From NCBI RefSeq assembly GCF_036226685.1, contig NZ_CP109009.1:5545501-5609500 (forward strand): a DNA stretch of 64,000 nt, written 5' to 3'. This DNA comes from Streptomyces sp. NBC_00690 (GTDB taxonomy: Bacteria > Actinomycetota > Actinomycetes > Streptomycetales > Streptomycetaceae). A program made the position numbers and the translations under genes. This document shows positions 34,944 through 43,220 of the stretch, piece by piece (positions within the stretch are counted from its first letter, which is position 1; each line of letters begins with the position of its first letter). Under the pieces are notes generated by a model. It did no database searches, was not told the origin of the DNA, and saw nothing but the letters and a program-made list of their open reading frames with translations.

Positions 34944-35007
34944 TCCGACCGCCCAGCGCACGCTCCCCAGACAGTCATGGAAAGCCCCAGACAGGAGGTG
35001 ACACACG

Positions 35008-36486
35008 ATGCCCTCGGCCCGCCGAGCACTCGTGGCCAAGGCCCTGCCCTCCGCGGGCAGCGCCCAGGGACCTCTGCCCCGTCCGACGGGAAGCGGCAGC
35101 GCCCTGGTCCCCACGGGCCGCAGAACACCGCCGACCGACCCGCCCTCCGATGACCGACCGCCAGCAGCCACCGCGTCGGCCCGGATCCGCAGGGCCCTGT
35201 TAGGCGACCCGAACGCCCCGGCGCCCTCGCTGCCGCTCCAGGTCAACGCCCTGCAAGCGCTGTGCCGTCAGGTCTTCGGCTTCCGACTCGCCATGATCGC
35301 GCTGGCCGCGCCCTTCGCGCTCGCCGGTGCCGCATCGGGCCCGGCCAGTTGGCTGATAGGCGCGGCGGTCCTCGTCACCTTCATGACCTCGTACGCCCTG
35401 CTGCGTGACTGGGAGCGCTTCGGGCCCGTCCTGCTGCGACACCCCTGGCTCCTCGGCGCCGACATGGCGTTCGGGGCACTGCTGCTGGTGACCGCGTCGC
35501 CCGACTCGACCCTGGCGTACGTCACCATCTGCACGCCCCTGTTGGCCGGACTGATCTCCGGTTGGCGGGGCGCTGTGGTCTTCGCCGTATTCCAGTCCCT
35601 GATCGTCGCCGGTGCGTACGCCCTCAACGACGGGACGGAAGCCCGCTTCACCGCCCTGTTCCTGCCCGGGCTCTGTGCCCTGGCCGGGGTCCTCGGGACG
35701 ACCCTGCGCAATCTGGTGCTCGGTTTCGGAACGGCAAGCCAGGCCCTGACCGAGGCGCGGTCCCGGCTGGCGGCCAGCGGAGCGGTCGAGGAGGAACGCG
35801 CCCGACTGGCCCGGGAGATGCATGACTCGGTGACCAAGACACTGCACGGGCTCGCCCTCGCAGCGGACGGCCTCGCCCGCTCCGCAGCCCGCTCGGACCC
35901 GGACACGGTGCGGGGCGAGGCCGAACTGGTGGCCCGCTCCGCCCGCCGAGCGGCGGCCGAGTCCCGCGAGATCCTGGCCGACCTGCGTCGTTCCACCGGA
36001 GTGGACAGCGCACCCGGCGGCGATGCGGTGGACGTGTTGGCCGAACTGCGGGCGAGGGCCGCTGACTTCGGCCGTCACAGTACCGTGCGCTGGGAGTTCC
36101 GTCCCCTCGGCCGGCCGACGGTGGTCCTCCTGGCGCCGACGGTGGCCCGTCAGGTGCTGACCATCGTCTCCGAGGCACTGGAGAACGCCCGCCGCCACGG
36201 CAACCCGGCACGGGTGGAGGTATCGGCCGGCGTCGTGCACGGCGTACTGCGCATCAGCGTGTACGACGACGGTACGGGGCTGCCAGCGGGCACCTCCCTG
36301 ACAGCGCTCCGCAGGAACGGCCATTTCGGGCTCGTCGGCATGGTCGAGCGGGCCGCCGCGATCGGCGCGCGCATCCGGATAGGCAAGGGCGAGGCGACCC
36401 GGGGCACGGAGGTCCGTCTTGAACTGCCCCTTCCGGCCGGACCGTCCCGTTCGGCGTCGCCCTTCTCGTCCCCCGTCGTCCACTGA
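35008..36486 (+). CDS. Membrane sensor histidine kinase (HisKA_3 type)
   Basis: A 492-residue kinase. A Ser/Pro-rich cytoplasmic N-terminus (about 1-85), then five or six membrane helices (about 90-235), a dimerisation/phosphoacceptor helix with RLAREMHDSVTKTLHGLAL (His272), and an HATPase domain with N-box E-N-A-R-R-H-G and G1 box D-D-G-T-G-L. This is the NarL/LuxR-pairing type. A perfect AGGAGGTGA precedes the ATG. Inserted between tadC and flp, with its regulator next, it probably controls pilus expression. There is no large outside sensor domain, so it may sense membrane state. Confidence 0.93.
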   Translation: MPSARRALVAKALPSAGSAQGPLPRPTGSGSALVPTGRRTPPTDPPSDDRPPAATASARIRRALLGDPNAPAPSLPLQVNALQALCRQVFGFRLAMIALAAPFALAGAASGPASWLIGAAVLVTFMTSYALLRDWERFGPVLLRHPWLLGADMAFGALLLVTASPDSTLAYVTICTPLLAGLISGWRGAVVFAVFQSLIVAGAYALNDGTEARFTALFLPGLCALAGVLGTTLRNLVLGFGTASQALTEARSRLAASGAVEEERARLAREMHDSVTKTLHGLALAADGLARSAARSDPDTVRGEAELVARSARRAAAESREILADLRRSTGVDSAPGGDAVDVLAELRARAADFGRHSTVRWEFRPLGRPTVVLLAPTVARQVLTIVSEALENARRHGNPARVEVSAGVVHGVLRISVYDDGTGLPAGTSLTALRRNGHFGLVGMVERAAAIGARIRIGKGEATRGTEVRLELPLPAGPSRSASPFSSPVVH

Positions 36487-36501
36487 GAGGAGGTCCGGAT
36501 C

Positions 36502-37578
36502 ATGTGGGACACCCACCCCCCGCACCCCGAGCGCCCTCATGCCTCGCAAGGAGCAAGGGGAGCAAGGGGAGTACAGAGCACACAGACGAGACAGGAAGCG
36601 CAGGGAGCGCAGGAGATACCGCGAGTTCAGGGAGGATCGGTGGCCGAACCAGGCGTCTCCCGACCGCCGTCCGCCGCCGTGCGGATCGTGATCGCCGACG
36701 ACAATCCGGTCGTACGAGCCGGTCTTGCCGCCCTGTTGCGGGGACACGAGGGCCTGGAGGTCGTCGCGGAGGCGGTGGACGGTGTCCAGGCGTACGAGGC
36801 GGTGATCAACCATCGACCTGATCTGGTCCTGTTGGACGTCCGGATGCCCGGAGTGGACGGCATCTCGGTCCTGCCCCATCTGGTGGACCTCGCCCCGGTC
36901 CTCATGCTGACGTACAGCAGTGAGAGCCGGGTCGTCCACGAGGCCCTTCGTCGAGGGGCCGGCGGCTATCTCGTCCATGGTGAGTTCACCGTGGAACAGC
37001 TAGTTTCGGCCATCCATGACATCACTGCGGGGCGGGCTGTTTTCTCCCCTTCCGTTTCCTGTGCGCTGCTGGCCGGGATCCGTGGAGATCAGTTGGCGGA
37101 TCGGATCGCGGGACCGCTTCCGGATGGACTCGGCACCCGCCCTCCTTCCATGAGCCGCATCGACCCTTCGCAATTGGAATCGATTCCTGCCGGTGCAGAT
37201 TCTCCCTCGCATCCTCGATACCGCGCTGCTCAACCCGGTTGGAGTCGACTGGCGTACAGCGCGAATTGGGGAAAGTTTTCGCAACAGTCTTCGCTTAAGC
37301 AAGCGAATGTGGGACATTCGTCTGCGGTGGGGTCGATGGACGCGCTCCCGGGCCGACCGCAGGGCGTGCTGGGCGAGTTGAGTCGTCGGGAGGTGGAGGT
37401 GATGGAGTTGATCGCATCCGGGCTGACGAATCAACAGATCGCCGCTTCCTGCTTCATCAGCATGAAGACGGTCAAGAATCACATCAACCGCATCTTCGGC
37501 AAGCTGAACGCCCAAGGTAGGGGCGAGGCCATCGAAGTGTGGCGCGGTGCCGTCCGGAGGGAGGCCGGTCCACAGTGA
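36502..37578 (+). CDS. NarL/LuxR-family response regulator with long linker
   Basis: A 358-residue regulator, much longer than the usual 210-225. The receiver domain (about 60-175) has D66-D67 and phosphoacceptor Asp112 in LVLLDVRMPG; the LuxR helix-turn-helix is at about 295-352 (LSRREVEVMELIASGLTNQQIA). GAGGAGGT eight nt before ATG 36502 supports this start, giving a 58-residue N-terminal extension rich in Gly/Gln encoded by short repeats. The linker of about 100 residues (190-290) is Ser/Gln-rich and its codons are clearly less GC3-biased than the rest. It pairs with the kinase just upstream. Confidence 0.9.
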   Translation: MWDTHPPHPERPHASQGARGARGVQSTQTRQEAQGAQEIPRVQGGSVAEPGVSRPPSAAVRIVIADDNPVVRAGLAALLRGHEGLEVVAEAVDGVQAYEAVINHRPDLVLLDVRMPGVDGISVLPHLVDLAPVLMLTYSSESRVVHEALRRGAGGYLVHGEFTVEQLVSAIHDITAGRAVFSPSVSCALLAGIRGDQLADRIAGPLPDGLGTRPPSMSRIDPSQLESIPAGADSPSHPRYRAAQPGWSRLAYSANWGKFSQQSSLKQANVGHSSAVGSMDALPGRPQGVLGELSRREVEVMELIASGLTNQQIAASCFISMKTVKNHINRIFGKLNAQGRGEAIEVWRGAVRREAGPQ

Positions 37579-37797
37579 GCAGGGATACGGATACCACCGG
37601 CACGTTTAGCGAAAGACGTCGAATCCGCCATTGGGCCCGGAGTTGGGCCCTCGGGCCCATTCACGACAGAGCCGTCCCGGCGTACATTTCTCACGCTGCC
37701 ATCTATGTCGATACGGAGAGTAGCGATATGGCGGGCGGTGCCATGGAGTCGTATGAGCCGGCCGGTGATCGGGCCGTCGGCGCCGGAGGGGAACACC

Positions 37798-38046
37798 ATG
37801 CAGAACGTGACGCTGAAGGCCGCGGTCAAGGCCCGTCTGTTCATTTCGGCCCGGACGGCAGCAGTCACCGAGGCGATGCGCAGGCGTCGCGACGCGGGCC
37901 AGGACTCCGTCGAGTACGTCGGCGTGATCGTCCTGGTGGCGGCGATCATCGCGGCCCTCGTGGGTTCGGGCGTGGCCGGCGATATCGCCAATGGTCTGAA
38001 AAGCCAGGTGTCGAAGATCCTGGGCGGCGGAGGCGGCGGCGAGTAG
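37798..38046 (+). CDS. flp: Flp/Fap-type major pilin
   Basis: An 82-residue pilin. A basic leader of about 32 residues precedes G-Q-D-S-V-E-Y-V-G-V-I-V-L, the Flp motif with Glu five residues after the expected cleavage Gly, then a hydrophobic helix of about 20 residues and a short tail ending in six Gly and Glu. The ATG at 37798 has GGAGGGG 7 nt upstream. The prepilin peptidase at 42177 should process it. This is the structural subunit of the pilus built by tadA/B/C. The upstream 219 bp are non-coding and may hold its own promoter. Confidence 0.92.
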   Translation: MQNVTLKAAVKARLFISARTAAVTEAMRRRRDAGQDSVEYVGVIVLVAAIIAALVGSGVAGDIANGLKSQVSKILGGGGGGE

Positions 38047-38054
38047 CCGATCTC

Positions 38055-38729
38055 CTGCCTCCCCGCGACGGTGACGCGGGGCAGGCTGCTCCGCTCTACG
38101 TGGCCGTGGTGGTCGGCATCCTGGCCCTGGCGCTCGCGTTCTTCGCGGTGGGGCAGGCGGGCGCCACGCGCAACGGTGCCCAGTCAGGCGCCGATGCCGC
38201 GGCCCTCGCCGCGGCCATGGACTCCCGCGATCAGTTCGGCGTCGAACTCGCGGGCCGACTCTCCGATGCCGACTTCCTTGAGCAGCTCTTCGACGGCGAG
38301 ATCTTCGGCGACCCCGGTGATGGATGCCCCGCGGCGCACGCCTTTGCGGAATCCAACGGCACCGTGGTGGTCCCGGGCAGTTGCCAGGCCCTCGGCGGCG
38401 ATCGCTGGGGCTACACCGTGACCGTCAGGACCCAGGAGCCGGTCGGTGACACGATCCTGCCCGGCACCGAGAGCGAGACGGCCAAGGCCACCGCAACCGC
38501 CATCGTGACGCCCCGGTGCACTTTCGAGGCTCCTGATGAGGAGCCCCCGCCGGACAGCGGCGAGGGTGAGGAAGCAGAACCGACCCCACCGACCCCCTCG
38601 ACGTCGGACGAACCGATCCTGGCGGGCGTGTTTTTCTGCGACGGTGAGGAGTTCCCGCTCGACCCGGACAGTCCGGACCCTCTTCCTGACATGTCTGAAC
38701 TCTTCACTGTCCGGTTGGCCGAGGACTGA
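38055..38729 (+). CDS. TadG/TadE-like pilus assembly protein, start unclear
   Basis: A protein of about 225 residues with an N-terminal motif D-A-G-Q-A-A-P-L-Y-V and a membrane helix, then ATRNGAQSGADAAALAAAM, typical of TadG/TadE-like proteins, an outside domain with paired Cys and an acidic Pro/Glu-rich part (about 160-195). No ATG/GTG/TTG start lies in frame between the flp stop and the conserved motif. The only codon there is CTG 38055; otherwise GTG 38100 would remove the motif, or translation enters from the flp frame. Coding is certain, the start is not. Confidence 0.75.
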   Translation: MPPRDGDAGQAAPLYVAVVVGILALALAFFAVGQAGATRNGAQSGADAAALAAAMDSRDQFGVELAGRLSDADFLEQLFDGEIFGDPGDGCPAAHAFAESNGTVVVPGSCQALGGDRWGYTVTVRTQEPVGDTILPGTESETAKATATAIVTPRCTFEAPDEEPPPDSGEGEEAEPTPPTPSTSDEPILAGVFFCDGEEFPLDPDSPDPLPDMSELFTVRLAED

Positions 38730-38758
38730 CCGCGACCGAACGCAAAGGAACAGCACTG

Positions 38759-39358
38759 ATGAGCATTCGGCACAGAGCGAAGAACCGCAGGGCCGTCGGG
38801 GCCGTGCTGGCCGCGGCACTGTCGCTCTCTCTGACGGCCTGCGGCGGTGGTGACGACGGTTCGGACAAGAAGAACGCCAAGTCCCCATCGTCCACCGCGG
38901 GCGCCCCGGAGCAGCCGCAGCAGCCGGACCAGGGCGACGGAGGTGGTGAGTCGGAGCCCGGCAAGGTATTGGCGACGATCAACGGGAGCAACGGGTTCCA
39001 GTTCACCATCAACAGCGCCGTACGGGACGAGGGCGGATTCCTCACGATCTCCGGGGTGCTGAAGAACACCACAGGAAAGGGGCTGACCACTCCGGTCCAG
39101 TGGAACGGCACGGAGAACGAAGTCACGATGACGGGGCCTTCGTTGGCGGGCATGACCCTGGTCGACAAGAAGGCCAAGAAGCGCTACTACGTCCTGCGGG
39201 ACACCGATGACTACCCACTGACCACCACGGGGTTGAGCATGTTCACCTCCGGCCAGAGCGTGGACTTCTTCGCCCAGTTCCCCTCTCCTCCCGCAGAGAC
39301 GGACACGGTCGAGGTCCAGATCCCGTTGATGCCCACCGCCACGATTGAGCTCTCCTGA
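38759..39358 (+). CDS. Putative lipoprotein in the Tad locus
   Basis: A 199-residue exported lipoprotein. The signal peptide ends in the lipobox L-T-A-C (Cys28), followed by a Gly/Asp/Lys then Gln/Pro-rich linker (30-70) and a beta-rich domain (about 72-199) with F-T-I-N-S-A-V-R-D-E and LTISGVLKNTTGKGL, resembling small immunoglobulin-like folds. AAAGGA precedes the ATG. It ends with the next gene's ATG overlapping its stop by one base. Its place next to an OmpA-like protein suggests a cell-envelope role with the pilus. Confidence 0.75.
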   Translation: MSIRHRAKNRRAVGAVLAAALSLSLTACGGGDDGSDKKNAKSPSSTAGAPEQPQQPDQGDGGGESEPGKVLATINGSNGFQFTINSAVRDEGGFLTISGVLKNTTGKGLTTPVQWNGTENEVTMTGPSLAGMTLVDKKAKKRYYVLRDTDDYPLTTTGLSMFTSGQSVDFFAQFPSPPAETDTVEVQIPLMPTATIELS

Positions 39359-40014
39359 TGGGTGCGGAGGCCGCCCGGAGGCGGAGAGACCCACGTCCCT
39401 CGGTGGCGGTGTCCGTCGCCGTGGTGCTGCTGTTCACCGGGCTCCAACTCGGCGGCGCCTCCGGGGCCGCGGCCAAGGACGATCCGAGCGCGCCGCCCGA
39501 CAGCGTGCCCACGTCCGCGGCACCGGCGATCGACAGCAGCAGCCCCGGTCTCAGGATGCGCGAAGGAGCCAAGCTCGCCTCGTCGCGGGTGCTGGACATC
39601 GTCTCCATCGTGGAGACCGAGGGGGGCGAGGAGCGCCGTGAGGAGACCCCCACCTCACTGAAGTTCGCCCTTCAGGCCGAGGTTCTGTTCGGCAAGGACA
39701 GTGCGAAGCTCACCCCTCAGGCGGGTGGCCGGATCTCTGCGATCGTGGCGGAGATCCGTCGGCACAAGGCCCAGAGTCTGCGCGTCTTCGGCTTCACCGA
39801 TGACCTCGGCACCTATGAGCACGGCAAGGTGCTGTCCAAGAAGCGCGCCGACGCCGTCCATGGAGTGCTCAGTCAGCAACTCAACGACGCCTCCATCACC
39901 TATGTGGTCCGCGGCTACAGCGAGGACTACCCGATCGCGGACAATTCCGATGAGGAAGGGCGCAGGAAGAACCGCCGCGTCGAGGTCTCCTTCCCCACGG
40001 GCGGGGCCGGTTGA
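39358..40014 (+). CDS. OmpA-like C-terminal domain protein
   Basis: A 218-residue exported protein: basic N-terminus and hydrophobic helix (about 16-36), Ser/Pro linker, then an OmpA-like peptidoglycan-binding domain (about 100-215) with V-L-F-G-K-D-S-A-K-L-T-P, F-G-F-T-D-D-L-G, S-K-K-R-A-D-A-V and the closing R-K-N-R-R-V-E-V. In OmpA/MotB domains these bind diaminopimelate in the wall. It may anchor the pilus machine in the thick wall. Coupled to the lipoprotein gene. Confidence 0.88.
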   Translation: MGAEAARRRRDPRPSVAVSVAVVLLFTGLQLGGASGAAAKDDPSAPPDSVPTSAAPAIDSSSPGLRMREGAKLASSRVLDIVSIVETEGGEERREETPTSLKFALQAEVLFGKDSAKLTPQAGGRISAIVAEIRRHKAQSLRVFGFTDDLGTYEHGKVLSKKRADAVHGVLSQQLNDASITYVVRGYSEDYPIADNSDEEGRRKNRRVEVSFPTGGAG

Positions 40015-40135
40015 GTACGCCATATCCCGTCAGTCGTATGTGAGGCCAGCTATACGAGGCAGGTGGGAGCCGCAGTACGCTGCGGGCCGACTGTCGATGC
40101 GTGAGCTGATCGACTGATGGGCTGAGGAGCATGCA

Positions 40136-41464
40136 ATGGGACGGGGCGGCACGGCGGCAGGGGTCAGGACCACGGGAGCGGGGATCGCCTGCGGGCTGAT
40201 ACTCGCCCTTGGCCAGGCGCCCCTTCCCGCCGCGGCGGCCAATCCCGACTGGCTCAGCTCCTATGAGACGGCGCCCGACGCGCAGCCGGTGAAGGGCGCT
40301 TCCTCGGCCTCGGCCGGCGGGCCCCGGCTCACGCCCGGCACATACGTCGACACCATTTCGGGCGGTGAGCGGAAGTTCTACCGAGTGGCGCTCGACGGCA
40401 CATCCAATGCGTATGTTTCGGCCGTCCTCGCACCACCGCGCGATGGAACGGTCAGCGCGACCGACGGCATCAGGGTCTCCCTGCGTTCGGCCGAGGGTGC
40501 GCATTGCAGCGTCAGCAACGACATCACCTTCGGCGGTACGACCCCGCTGCCCGTCGCCGACTACTCCACCCGTCGCATCGGCAAGGGCCGTGAGTGCCAG
40601 ACCGCGGGGGACTACGTCTACTCGGTGGAGTGGATCGGCTCTTCGGGTGCGTCCACGGCGAGCCGGTGGCCCGTCGAACTGAAGTACATGAAGGAGCCCG
40701 GGCTGAAGGCCGGGGCCGTCATGCCGTCCGCGCCCGCGTCCTGGAACACCCGACTGCCCCAGCGGGTGAAGGGGGAGGCGAAGGGCGCCAGCGGCGGATC
40801 CGGCTTCTACGATGCGACCCCCGTGGGCCACGGTGTGTGGCGCGACCGGCTCAACCCCGGCGAGAGCCGCTTCTACCGGGTGCCGATCGACTGGGGCCAG
40901 CAACTCTTCGTCGACGGTGACTTCGGGGACGCGACGTCCGAAGCCTCGTCGGTCGCGGCTGGTCTGCGCATGACGGTGTTCAACACGGCGCGCGGCTTCG
41001 TCGACGACACCGGAGGCGACTACCGCGGCACCCCCACCACCTTGTCGATGAGCACGGCACCGGCCGCCTTCGCCAACCGGATATCCGACCAGGACGACCG
41101 GAGCGCCATGCGCTTCTCCGGCTGGTACTACCTCCGGATATCGCTCGCCCAACGCATCTCCAGCCCCCTGCCGGTGACCCTACGGGTGGGAATATCCGGC
41201 GAGCCGCAGGACGGACCCGAGTACGAGGGCGATGCGACGGACGCGGGGTTCGGCATCTCCGAACTCGAACGCGCGGCTGCCCAGCAGAACGCCTTCCTCG
41301 ACGATGACGACGATCGTGCGGAAATGCTGTTGATCATTGGTGTCGTGGGGCTCGTCATGGGGACGCTCCTGGTGCTCTGGCTCGTCGTATGGGCGGTGTT
41401 GAGCCGCCGCGGCCGACGCAGACGCACCACAGCCCGTACGCCGTTCAGGCCGAGCGCCCACTGA
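40136..41464 (+). CDS. Exported membrane-anchored protein of the Tad locus, unknown function
   Basis: A 442-residue protein: signal peptide (1-35, ending A-A-A-A-N), a large outside region (about 36-395) with two similar halves each containing a G-E-x-(K/R)-F-Y-R-V strand (ISGGERKFYRVALD and LNPGESRFYRVPID), suggesting an internal beta-domain duplication, and one C-terminal membrane helix (about 400-420) followed by a basic tail. GAGGAG lies 7 nt before the ATG. It is in line with the OmpA-like and lipoprotein genes and is probably part of the same envelope complex. No family name is known to me. Confidence 0.75.
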   Translation: MGRGGTAAGVRTTGAGIACGLILALGQAPLPAAAANPDWLSSYETAPDAQPVKGASSASAGGPRLTPGTYVDTISGGERKFYRVALDGTSNAYVSAVLAPPRDGTVSATDGIRVSLRSAEGAHCSVSNDITFGGTTPLPVADYSTRRIGKGRECQTAGDYVYSVEWIGSSGASTASRWPVELKYMKEPGLKAGAVMPSAPASWNTRLPQRVKGEAKGASGGSGFYDATPVGHGVWRDRLNPGESRFYRVPIDWGQQLFVDGDFGDATSEASSVAAGLRMTVFNTARGFVDDTGGDYRGTPTTLSMSTAPAAFANRISDQDDRSAMRFSGWYYLRISLAQRISSPLPVTLRVGISGEPQDGPEYEGDATDAGFGISELERAAAQQNAFLDDDDDRAEMLLIIGVVGLVMGTLLVLWLVVWAVLSRRGRRRRTTARTPFRPSAH

Positions 41465-41564
41465 TCGGCTACCCGATGGCGTCGTCGGACAGACGGCGGT
41501 ACGGGGGCACTCGGCCGGCGCGCAGACGAGCCCGGCGGGACCGGCAGAGGTTGCGACACGGTCC

Positions 41565-41930
41565 TCAGTCGCTGCCGTCGACCCTCAATCGCACCCCCTT
41601 GCTCACGCCCCAAGCCGCCATCGCCCCGCCCTCGGCCTCCAGCACATGACGGGCGCGCAGCCGCGGCCTGCCCAGCCGTCCGGGTTTCAGCGTGTGAACG
41701 TCCACCACCTTCAGATCCCGGTCGAGATAGGCCACGTCGATGGTGAACTGCATCTGGAAGGTGTGCACTCCGCTGCATCGGGTGATCAGCAGGGCCCCGT
41801 CGATTCCGGGCCGCCCCAGCAGGCCCCGGCGTCGGGTTCCCCGGCTCGCCGCGATCTCCAGGGGCAGGGCTTCGTTCTCCGGTACCCACAACACGCCCCT
41901 GCCGTCCTGCCATTGGTGTCCTCGTCGCAT
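41565..41930 (-). CDS. DUF192-family protein
   Basis: A 121-residue protein covering the whole DUF192 fold: ASRGTRRRGLLGRPGI near the start, the central C-S-G-V-H-T-F-Q-M-Q-F-T-I-D-V-A-Y-L-D with catalytic-looking Cys/His, and H-V-L-E-A-E-G-G near the end. DUF192 genes are frequently found beside Tad loci in actinobacteria; the function is unknown. It is on the opposite strand, between the pilus envelope genes and the prepilin peptidase gene. There is no signal peptide. Confidence 0.88.
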   Translation of the reverse strand: MRRGHQWQDGRGVLWVPENEALPLEIAASRGTRRRGLLGRPGIDGALLITRCSGVHTFQMQFTIDVAYLDRDLKVVDVHTLKPGRLGRPRLRARHVLEAEGGAMAAWGVSKGVRLRVDGSD

Positions 41931-42033
41931 GGTCGAGACCGTAGCCCGCCCGGGTCACTGTATGGGCCGTGCCGGTGTACGGAACCGTGCCACGGGCGCA
42001 CCCCCGCACGCCCCAGGTCCCGAGTGCCAGAGA

Positions 42034-42071
42034 GCCGGTCCCACAGTGCCGGTCCCACAGTGCCGGTGCCA
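42034..42071. repeat. Short tandem repeat of GCCGGTCCCACAGT
   Basis: Two exact 14-bp copies (42034-42061) and a third partial copy, in the 246-bp divergent region between the DUF192 gene and the prepilin peptidase gene. Possible binding array or slippage repeat. Confidence 0.7.
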
Positions 42072-42176
42072 GGGATCCGGCCCAGGCCCTGGGTCCCACC
42101 GGGCCCACGGGCCTGTCCCGAACCGGATCAGCGAAGGCCCATGACCCGACTCACCCGAGCAAATAGTCTCTGAGCC

Positions 42177-43112
42177 GTGTACGCCACGCTCATCGCCGCC
42201 TCCGTCCTGTGGGGCCTCGCCACCGGACTCCTCATACCCCGGGCCGCGTACCGGCTGGCCGTCCCGGCGACGGACCCCTGGCGGAACGGATGCCCCGCCG
42301 GCCATCCGTTCCACGGTCCCCTCGGAGGCTGGTTGGGCCCGGCGCGGTGCCCCGACTGCGCGGCTGCGGGGGGCGGTTCGCTCCCGCCCGGTCCGGGCGA
42401 CGGATCGTACGGAAGCAGCGGGACGGGCGGGCGCACGGCATCCGATGTGCGGTCAGCCGCGGCGAACGCGACACCGTCGGACCCGCCGCCCGTGCTGCGT
42501 GCGGCCCCGGCCTCCGGCCGGAAGTCCACAGCGGATGGCGGCGGTCCTTGGCGGGGTGCCTCCGGCCGGATCACGCCCGGTGTCATTCCCCTCCTGACGG
42601 CCGCGGTCTGTGCGGTGCTCGCGGTCGCCACCGGCTGCCGGCCGGAACTCGCCGTATGGCTGGTGCTCACGCCCGTCGCCACCCTGCTCGCCGTCGTCGA
42701 CGCCCGGGTCCACCGGCTGCCCGACCACCTCACCCTCCCGCTGGCCGCCGCCGCGGTCGTCCTGCTCGGCCTCGCTTCCGTGCTGCCGTCGGACGGGGGT
42801 TCTTGGACCACAGCCCTCCTCGGCGGGCTCGCCCTGGGCGCCTTCTACTGTCTGCTGTTCGTGATCCACCCCGGCGGCATGGGGTTCGGCGACGTCAAAC
42901 TTGCGCTCTCGCTGGGGGTGGTACTCGGCTGGTACGGCTGGGGGGTGCTGATCACCGGTGCGTTCGCCGGGTTCCTGTTCGGTTCGCTGTACGGATTCGG
43001 GCTGATCGCCCTTGGCCGCGCCCATCGCAAGAGCGCGATCCCGTTCGGTCCCTTCATGATCCTCGGCGCACTCTTCGGAGTCGTGTGGGGAGCATTCGCC
43101 GCCCTGCGCTGA
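42177..43112 (+). CDS. A24-family prepilin peptidase (TadV/CpaA-like)
   Basis: A 311-residue membrane protease: an N-terminal helix (1-20), a soluble part with Cys-rich segment (C-P-A-G-H-P-F and R-C-P-D-C) and a long Gly/Pro/Ala linker (about 65-125), then helices (about 135-310). The catalytic aspartates are expected in V-V-D-A-R-V-H-R-L-P-D and the hallmark G-M-G-F-G-D-V-K-L. It should cleave the Flp and TadE-like leaders. The Cys pair resembles the N-terminal methylase zinc motif of larger PilD, but most of that domain is replaced by linker. GTG start with no strong ribosome-binding site. Confidence 0.9.
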   Translation: MYATLIAASVLWGLATGLLIPRAAYRLAVPATDPWRNGCPAGHPFHGPLGGWLGPARCPDCAAAGGGSLPPGPGDGSYGSSGTGGRTASDVRSAAANATPSDPPPVLRAAPASGRKSTADGGGPWRGASGRITPGVIPLLTAAVCAVLAVATGCRPELAVWLVLTPVATLLAVVDARVHRLPDHLTLPLAAAAVVLLGLASVLPSDGGSWTTALLGGLALGAFYCLLFVIHPGGMGFGDVKLALSLGVVLGWYGWGVLITGAFAGFLFGSLYGFGLIALGRAHRKSAIPFGPFMILGALFGVVWGAFAALR

Positions 43113-43220
43113 CATCAGGTCGGATCGGCTCCTGCCGCCGACTCCGGTCGGAAGGCGCGAGGACACGCCCCCCTCTGAGGTGTACGGCCGACCGTTCGCC
43201 CCCGTCTAGCATCCGGATGT

